The position numbers and the translations under genes are program-made. Below, piece after piece: positions 1-5,562 of a stretch of 5,562 nt of DNA. The stretch is from assembly GCA_031119515.1 (NCBI GenBank), contig JAVHXR010000202.1:1-5562 (forward strand). The letters are read 5' to 3'. Within the stretch, counting starts at the first letter, position 1; each line of letters opens with the position of its first letter. This DNA is from Propionicimonas sp. GTDB lineage: Bacteria; Actinomycetota; Actinomycetes; Propionibacteriales; Propionibacteriaceae. A model generated the notes under the pieces. The model had not been told where the DNA came from, made no database searches, and saw only the letters and a program-made list of their open reading frames with translations.

Positions 1-1
1 T

Positions 2-3000
2 TTCGGCGTCGACTCCAGCCTGACCTTCCTGGACGGCGAGTTCACCACCCCGGCCAAGATGCTCACCTACAAGAACAGCCCGCAGGGCTTCCTGCCGACG
101 ATGGACAACGACGCGGCCACGATGTCGTCGGTGTACGTCTCCGGCGCGCTCGGCCTGTTCCCGGTGACCGCGGGTGCGGACTCGTTCCAGATCGGCTCGC
201 CGCTGTTCGAGAAGACCACCATCCACTACCCCGGTGGCAAGGACTTCGTGATCGAGGCCGACGGGGTCAACGCCGACAACTTCTACATCCAGGACGCCAC
301 CCTCAACGGCAAGGCGCTGGACCGCACCTGGCTGAGCTTCGGCGAGATGGTCTCCGGCGGCGTGCTGCACTTCGACATGGGTGCCACCGCCTCCGACTGG
401 GGCGAGGACGGCCCGATGGCCTACACCATGAGCGACGAGGTCCCGAGCTCGGTGTACGACCCGGCCAGCCCGCTGGCCACCGCCAGCCAGGTGTTCGAGG
501 AGGCCGAGGCGAACGACGGCTCGATCGGCAACGCCATCAGCGTCACCGCCAGCGGTGCCAGCTTCGCCGGTGCGGCGGGTGCCGACCTCACGTCGCAGGT
601 GACCGCCACCGGCCTGCCCGACGGGCTCTCCCTGACCGCCACCCGGGACGCCTCGGGGACGCTGTCGCTGGCACTGGCCGGCCGGGCTGCCCACCACCTG
701 GTCGACGACTCGACCGACGGCGTCGTCGTGACGCTGGCGGAGGGCGCGTTCACAGGGACCGCGCCGAGCCTGGAGAGCCGGACGCTGGCCCTCAAGGTCC
801 GGTTCGCCGGCTACGGCCTGACGCCGAGCACCACCACCATCACGGCCGGCAGCGGCGGCGTCGTCGACACCAGCGTCGAACTGGCGCTCAGCGGCGGCGC
901 GAGCTTCGCCGGCGAGGTCGGTGCCCAACTGCCCGCCGGGGCGTACTCCCTGCCCGGCCTGCCTGCCGGCCTGGCGTCGTCCCTGACCAAGACCGCCGCC
1001 ACCACCGCGACGCTGACCATCGAGGGGACGCTCGCCAGCCAGGCCGCGTCCACGTTCATCCTCGCGCTGGCCGACTCCGCCCTCAGCGGAGCCAGCGCGG
1101 CGCAGGTGGGCGGCCCCGGCACGACGGCGATCGATCCGTTCCGGGTCAGCCTCGAGTCGACCACCCGCGCCGACCTGCAGGCGCTCTACGACGAGGCCCG
1201 TCTGGTCACCGCGGACGACTACTCCGCCGGGTCGTTCGCCACCCTCCGGGCCGCCGTGGCGGCCGCGAAGGACGCGCTGGCAGACGCCGACTCGTCCGAG
1301 CTCGTGCTCGGCCGGGCGCTGGCCAACCTCACCGCCGCCATCGACGGCCTCGTGATCGGCGACGGTGCCTACCGCCTGCTGCAGGCGGAGGCCTACGACC
1401 TGTGGTCGGGGGGTTCGCTCAAGACCGAGAGCGGCGGCACCGGCACCAACGTCGGCGGGGTCGCGCCCGGCTCCTGGCTGGCGTACCGCGGCATGGACTT
1501 CGGCGAGGACCAGCTCGGTTCCTTCGTGATCTCCTACTCGCACAACCCCTCGAGCGCTTCGGCGAGCGCCAAGGTCGAACTGCGTACCGGCTCGGTGACC
1601 GGCCCGCTGGTGATGACGCTGGACCTGCCGACCACCAACGGGTGGGCCAACTACACCCAGCTCAGCCACGCGTTCAGCGCGACCGAGCTCCAGGCGCTCG
1701 AAGGCGTCAACGACCTCTACCTCGTCTTCCTCGGTTCGGCGGACAAGTCGTGGGTCGCCAACCTCGACTACTTCCAGTTCGTCCCCGCAGTCGTGCAGGC
1801 GCCGACCGAGCTGACCGTCGAGTTCGAGTCGCTCGCGGCCGCCAACGGCACCTTCGACGCAGACGCGTCCCTCGTCGCGGGCACCGACTACCAGAACGGC
1901 ACCGGCGGCAGTGCCAGCCAGAACCAGCTCAAGACCGAGGCCAACAACGGCGGCCGCACCCTGTCCGGCGTGACCTCGGGTGCCTGGGTGCGCTACCAGG
2001 GCGTCGACCTCGGCTCCCGCAAGTCGTCCACGCTGAAGGTCACCTACGACGCGCCGTCAGGCCGCGTCGCGGCGGCCAAGGTCGCGGTCCACGTCGACTC
2101 CATGACCGGCTCGCCGCTGGTCGAGGCAAGCCTGGCGAACACCGGGTCGGGCTGGGGCACCTACGCCACCGTGAGCATCGACCTGCCGAACGCGCTCACC
2201 GGCAGCCACACGCTGTACCTCTCGTTCTCCAGCACGCCGACCACCGACCTGCCCTACGTCGGCAACTTCGACTCGTTCGCGCTGGTGTACGACGAGGAGG
2301 ACACGACGCCGTTCGTCTTCACCCAACTGACGCCGAACAACGTCACCCAGCTCGGCCCGAACGTCGGCAGGGACGGCTCCGCAGGCGCGTACACCAACTT
2401 CGGCAACACCCACGAAGAGGAGTGGGTGAAGTACGCGGCGGTCGACTTCGGCCCCAACGGCGCCGACACCCTGTCGCTGAACTACGACAAGCCGAACAAC
2501 GACCGCTCGACCGACAAGACCTGGGTCGAGGTGCGTCTCGGCAGCAACACCGGCACGACGGTGGCCGCGACGGCGATGCTGCCGCGGACCGGCTCCAGCT
2601 GGGGCACCTACCAGACGGTCTCGATCGCGGTGGACCCGTCGATCTTCACCGGCACCCAGGACGTGTTCTTCGTCTTCAGGATGAGCCCGGTCAACACCAA
2701 CCAGAGCAACCCCTACGTGGGCAACTTCAAGTGGTTCCAGTTCGGCGACTCCACCGCCGCCGGCGGCACCCAGAAGACCGTCCAGTTCGAGTCCGTCCGC
2801 AGCGGCACCGGGACGCTCAGCGCCGCCGGCCTGGTCAGCGGCACCGACTACTCCGGCGACGGGCTGAAGACGGAGGTCTCCAGCGCGAACACCAGCATCA
2901 CCCAGCTGGCCGGTACCGGGAACGGGAACTGGGTGCGCTACCGCAACGTCAACGTCGGGGAGAACTTCGCCACCTCGCTGAGCGTCACCTACGACGCCCC

Positions 3001-4813
3001 CGGCGACAAGGCGATCTCGCCGAAACTCGCGGTCTACCTCGACTCGATGGACGCCGACCCGTTCGTCGTCGCGTCGCTGCCGAACACGGCGGTGTCGGGC
3101 TGGGGCACGTTCCAGACCGTCAGCATCCCGCTGCCCAGCGAACTGACCGGCAACCACACCCTCTACTTCGAGTTCCGCAGTTCGCCCAGCGGCTCGGCCA
3201 CCTACGTCGGCAACTTCGACTCCTTCACCCTCGGGTACGGGGTGGACAAGGCCGCGCTGCGCGCCGTCGTCGCCGGGGTCACCGGCCTGGTGGAGCACAA
3301 GGACCGGTACCTCGCTGCTGACTACGGCGTCTTCAGCCGGGCGCTCGCCGCCGCGAACACCGTCCTGGCGGATCCGACCGCCACTGCCACCGAGGTCGCC
3401 GCCGCGCAGCGGACCCTGACGCTGTCGGCCAAGCGGCTGCAGTGGAAGGTCGTCAAGCAGCTGGCCGACTGGGTGACGAAGGCCGAAGCGGTCAAGGAGG
3501 CGGACGCCACTCCCGCCAGCTACGCGGCCCTCAGGTCGGCGCTGGCGGCCGCGAAGGCGCTCACCACCGACGAGAACACCTACGGGGAGTACGAGGCGGC
3601 CGTGACCGACCTGAGCGCGGCCTACCGCGACCTGGTGGGCTTCGAGCCGACGCTCGCCGGGCCCGCCGAGCCGGTCCAGCCCGGCAGCGAGGTCGAGTTC
3701 ACCGGCGCGGGCTTCGCGCCGGGTGAGGTGGTGAGCTTCAGCTGGACAGCGGAACCCGTCCTGACGCCGCCGTGGACGGCCACCGCCACTCCCGACGGCG
3801 ACGTGACGACGACGGTGACGGTGCCGGCGACAACCGTCGACGGCAGCTACGAAGTCACCGCGGTCGGGGCCACCACGGCCAGGCCGGTGGTCGCCACCGT
3901 CACGGTCGTGAAGGTGATGCTCGCCTCGACCACGTCCTTCCTCGGCGTCCCGGCCGAGGCTGTCGATGGCGACCCCGTCCCGGTGTCGGTCGGCGTCACC
4001 GAGGGAGCGACCGGAACCGTCGAGTTGTTCGACGGCAGCACGTCCCTCGGCGAGGAGGAACTCGCCGACGGGCAGGCGGCCTTCACCCTGACCACCCTCG
4101 GCGTCGGCAGCCACACCCTGACCGCCGCCTACTCCGGTGACGACTGGTACCTCGCCAGCACCTCGGAGGCGGTCACCCTCACGGTGACACCGAAGACCAC
4201 CCCGCCGGTGCAGACCGTGAAGATCTCCACCCCGGTGCTGGACCGGGCCTCCCAGGCCTACGACTCGGTGACGGCCAGGCGGGCGATCATCGCGACCACG
4301 ATCAGCGGCGTCAAGGCAGGGAAGGTGACCTTCCGGGCAGGCTCGAAGGTGCTCGCGACGGCGACGGTCGCCGGCTCCGGCAGGGTCGCGCTGCGCCTTC
4401 CTGGGACGCTCCCGATCGGCACCTACCGTGGCCTGACGGCAACCGTCGTCACCTCGACCGGAACCACGGTCACCTCGACGGCGTCGGCCGCACGGTTCAC
4501 GGTCGTGAAGGCGTCGACGTCGAAGGTCAAGGTCACCGCAGCCAAGTTCCGGCGCGGCACCAGGCCGAAGCTGAAGGTCACGGTGGCCACGCTGTCCAGC
4601 GGCCGGGTCGCGACCGGGAAGGTGAAGATCTACGTCGGCAGCAAGGTCGTCAAGACCGTCAGGCTGACCACGAAGATGAAGGGCAAGGTCACCGTCACCC
4701 TGCCGAAGCGGTACTACTCGACGATCAAGGTGAAGGCGAAGTTCGTGCCGACCAGCACCAGGACCGTCGAGAGCAAGTCCTCCAAGGTGCTGAAGCTGAA
4801 GACGAGGCGCTGA
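2..4813 (+). CDS. Secreted multimodular GH92 alpha-mannosidase, 5'-truncated by window edge (C-terminal 1603 residues)
   Basis: The frame is open from base 2 and ends at TGA 4811-4813; the ATG at 59 lies inside the conserved GH92 core, so it is not the real start. Residues 1-150 match the GH92 C-terminal end: an acidic MDNDAATMS segment (residues 34-42), then ALGLFPV, IGSPLFEK, GGKDFVIEA, NFYIQDATLNGK and GGVLHFDMG. GH92 enzymes are Ca2+-dependent inverting exo-alpha-mannosidases. Modules follow in this order: two Ig-like repeats (about 165-383), FIVAR-like helical (386-452), four CBM6-like (457-596, 604-764, 771-916, 925-1079), two FIVAR-like (1081-1148, 1150-1212), IPT/TIG-like (1214-1303) and three Big_3-type Ig-like domains (1304-1397, 1406-1502, 1503-1603). 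The signal peptide would lie outside the window, so secretion is inferred from the modules. There is no LPXTG or terminal hydrophobic segment. GH92 assignment is firm; mannose-linkage specificity cannot be read here. Confidence 0.93.
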   Translation, partial: FGVDSSLTFLDGEFTTPAKMLTYKNSPQGFLPTMDNDAATMSSVYVSGALGLFPVTAGADSFQIGSPLFEKTTIHYPGGKDFVIEADGVNADNFYIQDATLNGKALDRTWLSFGEMVSGGVLHFDMGATASDWGEDGPMAYTMSDEVPSSVYDPASPLATASQVFEEAEANDGSIGNAISVTASGASFAGAAGADLTSQVTATGLPDGLSLTATRDASGTLSLALAGRAAHHLVDDSTDGVVVTLAEGAFTGTAPSLESRTLALKVRFAGYGLTPSTTTITAGSGGVVDTSVELALSGGASFAGEVGAQLPAGAYSLPGLPAGLASSLTKTAATTATLTIEGTLASQAASTFILALADSALSGASAAQVGGPGTTAIDPFRVSLESTTRADLQALYDEARLVTADDYSAGSFATLRAAVAAAKDALADADSSELVLGRALANLTAAIDGLVIGDGAYRLLQAEAYDLWSGGSLKTESGGTGTNVGGVAPGSWLAYRGMDFGEDQLGSFVISYSHNPSSASASAKVELRTGSVTGPLVMTLDLPTTNGWANYTQLSHAFSATELQALEGVNDLYLVFLGSADKSWVANLDYFQFVPAVVQAPTELTVEFESLAAANGTFDADASLVAGTDYQNGTGGSASQNQLKTEANNGGRTLSGVTSGAWVRYQGVDLGSRKSSTLKVTYDAPSGRVAAAKVAVHVDSMTGSPLVEASLANTGSGWGTYATVSIDLPNALTGSHTLYLSFSSTPTTDLPYVGNFDSFALVYDEEDTTPFVFTQLTPNNVTQLGPNVGRDGSAGAYTNFGNTHEEEWVKYAAVDFGPNGADTLSLNYDKPNNDRSTDKTWVEVRLGSNTGTTVAATAMLPRTGSSWGTYQTVSIAVDPSIFTGTQDVFFVFRMSPVNTNQSNPYVGNFKWFQFGDSTAAGGTQKTVQFESVRSGTGTLSAAGLVSGTDYSGDGLKTEVSSANTSITQLAGTGNGNWVRYRNVNVGENFATSLSVTYDAPGDKAISPKLAVYLDSMDADPFVVASLPNTAVSGWGTFQTVSIPLPSELTGNHTLYFEFRSSPSGSATYVGNFDSFTLGYGVDKAALRAVVAGVTGLVEHKDRYLAADYGVFSRALAAANTVLADPTATATEVAAAQRTLTLSAKRLQWKVVKQLADWVTKAEAVKEADATPASYAALRSALAAAKALTTDENTYGEYEAAVTDLSAAYRDLVGFEPTLAGPAEPVQPGSEVEFTGAGFAPGEVVSFSWTAEPVLTPPWTATATPDGDVTTTVTVPATTVDGSYEVTAVGATTARPVVATVTVVKVMLASTTSFLGVPAEAVDGDPVPVSVGVTEGATGTVELFDGSTSLGEEELADGQAAFTLTTLGVGSHTLTAAYSGDDWYLASTSEAVTLTVTPKTTPPVQTVKISTPVLDRASQAYDSVTARRAIIATTISGVKAGKVTFRAGSKVLATATVAGSGRVALRLPGTLPIGTYRGLTATVVTSTGTTVTSTASAARFTVVKASTSKVKVTAAKFRRGTRPKLKVTVATLSSGRVATGKVKIYVGSKVVKTVRLTTKMKGKVTVTLPKRYYSTIKVKAKFVPTSTRTVESKSSKVLKLKTRR
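494..1150 (+). repeat. Two tandem Ig-like beta modules in the GH92 protein
   Basis: Residues about 165-268 and 271-383 are diverged copies of one module. Shared landmarks are GASFAG followed by GA-x-L, then GLP-x-GL with SLT or TAT, then a TLTIEG or SLALAG strand, and a closing alanine-rich stretch (GAFTGTA or SALSGAS). The first copy begins with FEEAEANDGSI, a start I associate with repeats found in modular surface glycosidases of Gram-positive bacteria; I cannot name the Pfam family with certainty. The second copy lacks that opening motif and starts with a threonine/serine-rich strand. These are probably structural spacers between the catalytic domain and the binding modules; a binding role is not excluded. 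Confidence 0.6.
1157..1354 (+). other. FIVAR-like three-helix module, first copy
   Basis: Residues 386-452 read as an alanine-rich helical module. It has the FIVAR pattern: a first helix (DLQALYDEARLV), a short DDYSAGSFATLRAAVAAAKDAL helix broken by Y and S, then an ADADSSELVLGRALANLTAAIDGL helix. FIVAR modules occur in cell-wall proteins and large glycosidases of Gram-positive bacteria, where they are thought to act as spacers or in wall or sugar attachment. This copy sits immediately before the CBM6-like array, and two further copies follow that array. Confidence 0.7.
1370..3238 (+). repeat. Four tandem CBM6-like carbohydrate-binding modules
   Basis: Four beta-sandwich modules lie at residues 457-596, 604-764, 771-916 and 925-1079. 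Each has a tryptophan strand (SWLAY, AWVRY, EWVKY, NWVRY; Trp 492, 662, 808, 977), then SYSHN, TYDAP, NYDKP or TYDAP. A central aromatic strand follows (NGWANY, SGWGTY, SSWGTY, SGWGTF), and the end is NLDYF, NFDSF, NFKWF or NFDSF. The order of these elements fits CBM6, and the paired Trp/Tyr residues are typical of its sugar-binding face. Copies 2 and 4 are closest, sharing DSM, TGSHTLY/TGNHTLY and an identical 22-base stretch at 2253-2274 and 3201-3222. Copy 3 lacks the acidic E-x-E-type opening seen as QAEAY, EFES and QFES in the others. The ligand is unknown; the related CBM35 family is the main alternative. Confidence 0.75.
3242..3637 (+). repeat. FIVAR-like modules, second and third copies in tandem
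   Basis: Residues 1081-1148 and 1150-1212 are two adjoining helical modules. The second copy contains DYGVFSRALAAANTVLADP followed by TEVAAAQRTL; the third contains ATPASYAALRSALAAAKAL followed by YEAAVTDLSAAYRDL. The Y/F-x-x-L/F-x-x-A-L-A-A-A core and the later helix with an aromatic or leucine-rich end are FIVAR hallmarks, also present in the copy before the CBM array. Copy 2 is the more diverged, with an unusual KRLQWKVVKQ junction into copy 3. Confidence 0.7.
3641..3910 (+). other. IPT/TIG-like Ig module
   Basis: Residues 1214-1303 contain PGSEVEFTGAGFAPGEVV, the typical opening of actinobacterial IPT/TIG-like or related Ig-fold modules (x-V-x-x-x-G-x-GF-x-PGE). A WTATATPDGDVTTTVTVP strand and DGSYEVTAVG follow. 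It joins the helical FIVAR pair to the Ig-like tail. A structural spacer role is inferred from its position; I see no catalytic or ligand motif. Confidence 0.6.
3911..4810 (+). repeat. Three tandem Big_3-type Ig-like domains with a basic C-terminal end
   Basis: Residues 1304-1397, 1406-1502 and 1503-1603 share the core G-x-V-x-[LFI]-x-x-GS: GTVELFDGS, GKVTFRAGS and GKVKIYVGS. A strand with alternating hydrophobics and a closing T/S-rich strand come after it. By hand count, copy 1 has 13 acidic and 1 basic residue, copy 2 has 2 acidic and 12 basic, and copy 3 has 1 acidic and 30 basic (21 Lys, 9 Arg). The protein ends KLKTRR with no sorting motif. In secreted actinobacterial proteins such domains are usually stalks; the basic last copy could mediate ionic retention at teichoic acids or other anionic polymers, which is inference. 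Confidence 0.7.
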
Positions 4814-4821
4814 CGGGCGCA

Positions 4822-4852
4822 TCGGGGGCCGGTCGGATCGACCGGCCCCCGA
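4822..4852 (+). terminator. Strong GC-rich hairpin, terminator of the GH92 gene, possibly bidirectional
   Basis: A perfect 14-bp stem runs from TCGGGGGCCGGTCG to CGACCGGCCCCCGA around a 3-base GAT loop, starting 8 bases after the GH92 stop codon. Two more outer pairs (4819-4820 with 4854-4855) can form across a single A/C mismatch. Only a short ATTCC follows, with no T-tract, which is common for actinobacterial terminators. Because it lies between convergent genes, it could also stop transcripts from the opposite strand. Confidence 0.8.
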
Positions 4853-4859
4853 CGCATTC

Positions 4860-4896
4860 CCCGGGCCGACCCTGCCACCCGGGCCGACGCCCTGCC
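4860..4896. repeat. Imperfect tandem direct repeat in the intergenic gap
   Basis: The 11-base unit CCCGGGCCGAC occurs at 4860-4870 and 4878-4888. Each copy is followed by CCTGCC, directly in the first copy and after two extra bases in the second. The period is about 18-20 bases. CCCGGG inside each unit is self-complementary. This may be simple GC-rich drift; no function is evident. Confidence 0.5.
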
Positions 4897-4900
4897 GTTC

Positions 4901-4926
4901 GGCGCGACCCGGCGGATGGCCGCGCC
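4901..4926 (-). terminator. Weak hairpin downstream of the alcohol dehydrogenase gene
   Basis: GGCGCG (4901-4906) pairs with CGCGCC (4921-4926). Two further inner pairs are possible (4908-4909 with 4918-4919) across an A/C mismatch, leaving an 8-base loop. It lies 12 bases beyond the stop codon of the minus-strand gene and has no following T-tract. In this GC-rich sequence such a stem could arise by chance, and the stronger hairpin at 4822-4852 is an alternative stop. Confidence 0.25.
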
Positions 4927-4938
4927 CGCCAGGTCCGG

Positions 4939-5562
4939 TCAGAACACCGAGCGGTACAGCTCCTCGATCTCGGCGAGCGTCGCCGGCCGTGGGTTGCCCC
5001 CGGTGCAGACGTCGGCGAGGGCCGCCTCGGCGAGCGCCGGGAGATCGGCCTCGGTCGCGCCGACCTCGCGCAGCGTGGTCGGGTTGCCCAGGTCGCGGGT
5101 GAGCTTGGCCACCGCGTCGATCGCGGCCTGGCGGGCGTCCTCCAGCGGCAGCGTGTACGCGCCCTCGACGCCGAACGCCGCGGCGATGTCGCGCAGCTTC
5201 TCCCCGGTGTGCTCCGCGTTGTACGCCATCACGGGGGCGAGCAGGATGCCGTTGGCCACACCGTGCGGCGCGGAGTAGAACCCGCCGAGCGGGTGGGCCA
5301 TGCCGTGGACCAGCCCGAGCCCGACGTTGGAGTAGCCCATGCCGGCGATGTACTGGGCCATCGCCATCTCGTCGGCGGCCTGGGGGTCGCCGTCGGCTGC
5401 TCGCGGGAGCGCCGTGGCGATCATCTGGATCGCCTTGAGGTGGAACATGTCCGACAGCTCGAACGCGCCGGCGGTGGTGTAGCCCTCGATGGCGTGGGTG
5501 AGCGCGTCCAGGCCGGTCGCCGCGTTCAGGGCCGCCCCGCCGACCGGGATCGAGCGCGAGCC
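4939..5562 (-). CDS. fucO: Iron-containing alcohol dehydrogenase, FucO (lactaldehyde reductase)-like, 5'-truncated by window edge
   Basis: 207 C-terminal codons are present, running from the right window edge to the stop at 4939-4941. The protein closely resembles E. coli FucO, the Fe2+- and NAD-dependent lactaldehyde/1,2-propanediol oxidoreductase of fucose and rhamnose breakdown. Visible motifs are ATGLDALTHAIEGY, GMGYSNVGLGLVHGMAHPLG, APHGVANGILL and DVCTGGNPR, ending ELYRSVF. The metal ligands Asp19, His23, His86 and His100 of this fragment line up with FucO Asp196, His200, His263 and His277 at a constant offset of 177, so there are no indels between them. The N-terminal NAD-binding domain (about 175-180 residues) is outside the window. 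The first ATG seen (5448) is internal. Near the edge, IPVGGAALN has about three more residues than the usual MPPALK before AATG. The family is certain; lactaldehyde is the likely substrate, with other small alcohols or aldehydes possible. The symbol rests on similarity recalled from memory. Confidence 0.92.
   Translation of the reverse strand, partial: GSRSIPVGGAALNAATGLDALTHAIEGYTTAGAFELSDMFHLKAIQMIATALPRAADGDPQAADEMAMAQYIAGMGYSNVGLGLVHGMAHPLGGFYSAPHGVANGILLAPVMAYNAEHTGEKLRDIAAAFGVEGAYTLPLEDARQAAIDAVAKLTRDLGNPTTLREVGATEADLPALAEAALADVCTGGNPRPATLAEIEELYRSVF

Noticed and set aside
59..61. ATG as the start of the large gene
   Set aside because: Nineteen in-frame codons upstream of it continue GH92-like sequence to the window edge, and the ATG lies in the middle of the catalytic domain; there is no signal peptide after it.
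1402..3321. 639-codon open frame on the plus strand in another frame of the GH92 gene
   Set aside because: The translation is dominated by Arg, Gly, Pro and His repeats typical of a shifted frame in high-GC DNA, while the overlapping frame encodes clear CBM6-like modules.
4508..4813. Lysine-rich tail as a DNA-binding or histone-like domain
   Set aside because: It keeps the Ig-like core pattern of the two preceding repeats (GKVKIYVGS against GKVTFRAGS) and lies on an apparently secreted protein, so a charged surface domain is more likely.
2057..4822. 921-codon open frame on the minus strand opposite the GH92 gene
   Set aside because: Its codons are the exact reverse complements of the sense codons, so it stays open only because the sense gene avoids TTA, CTA and TCA; the frame ends where the sense strand has a TCA at 2057-2059. 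The product is Arg/Gly/Asp-rich with no recognisable domain.
4814..4938. Promoter, small gene or RNA gene in the intergenic gap
   Set aside because: Both flanking genes converge here, so no promoter is expected. The gap is 125 bases, with only hairpins and a short direct repeat; I see no plausible start with a ribosome binding site.
4916..5278. 120-codon plus-strand open frame across the alcohol dehydrogenase gene
   Set aside because: It is antisense to a highly conserved FucO-like sequence and its product is Ser/Ala/Arg-rich with no family resemblance.

Overview
The window is high-GC, with G or C at nearly every third codon position. TTA, CTA and TCA codons are so rare that a 921-codon antisense frame stays open by composition alone. 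Together with the module types of the secreted protein, this points to an actinomycete, probably a Propionibacteriales- or Micrococcales-like lineage; the rank below phylum is a guess.

Positions 2-4813 (+ strand) hold the last 1603 residues of one very large modular exoprotein whose start lies left of the window. It opens with the C-terminal end of a glycoside hydrolase family 92 (GH92, exo-acting alpha-mannosidase) catalytic domain. Then come two related Ig-like beta modules, one FIVAR-type helical module, four CBM6-like carbohydrate-binding modules, two more FIVAR-type modules, an IPT/TIG-like module and three tandem bacterial Ig-like (Big_3-type) domains. The last of these is extremely basic. 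The reading suggests a secreted mannosidase that holds on to glycan through several binding modules; the basic tail may bind the cell surface or an anionic polymer. There is no LPXTG sorting signal and no C-terminal membrane anchor.

Positions 4814-4938 are the convergent intergenic gap. It contains a strong GC-rich hairpin (4822-4852) that fits a terminator of the large gene, an imperfect tandem direct repeat, and a weak hairpin that might serve the opposite gene.

Positions 4939-5562 (- strand) hold the last 207 codons of an iron-containing (group III) alcohol dehydrogenase very like FucO (lactaldehyde reductase / 1,2-propanediol oxidoreductase), with all four metal ligands present. Its start lies right of the window. 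The two genes converge and are transcribed independently. A shared role in using deoxy-sugar- or mannose-containing glycans is possible but is only suggested by proximity.

I see no mobile element, RNA gene, CRISPR array or defence system. The most noteworthy features are the module architecture of the GH92 protein and the steep charge gradient across its three C-terminal Ig-like repeats.
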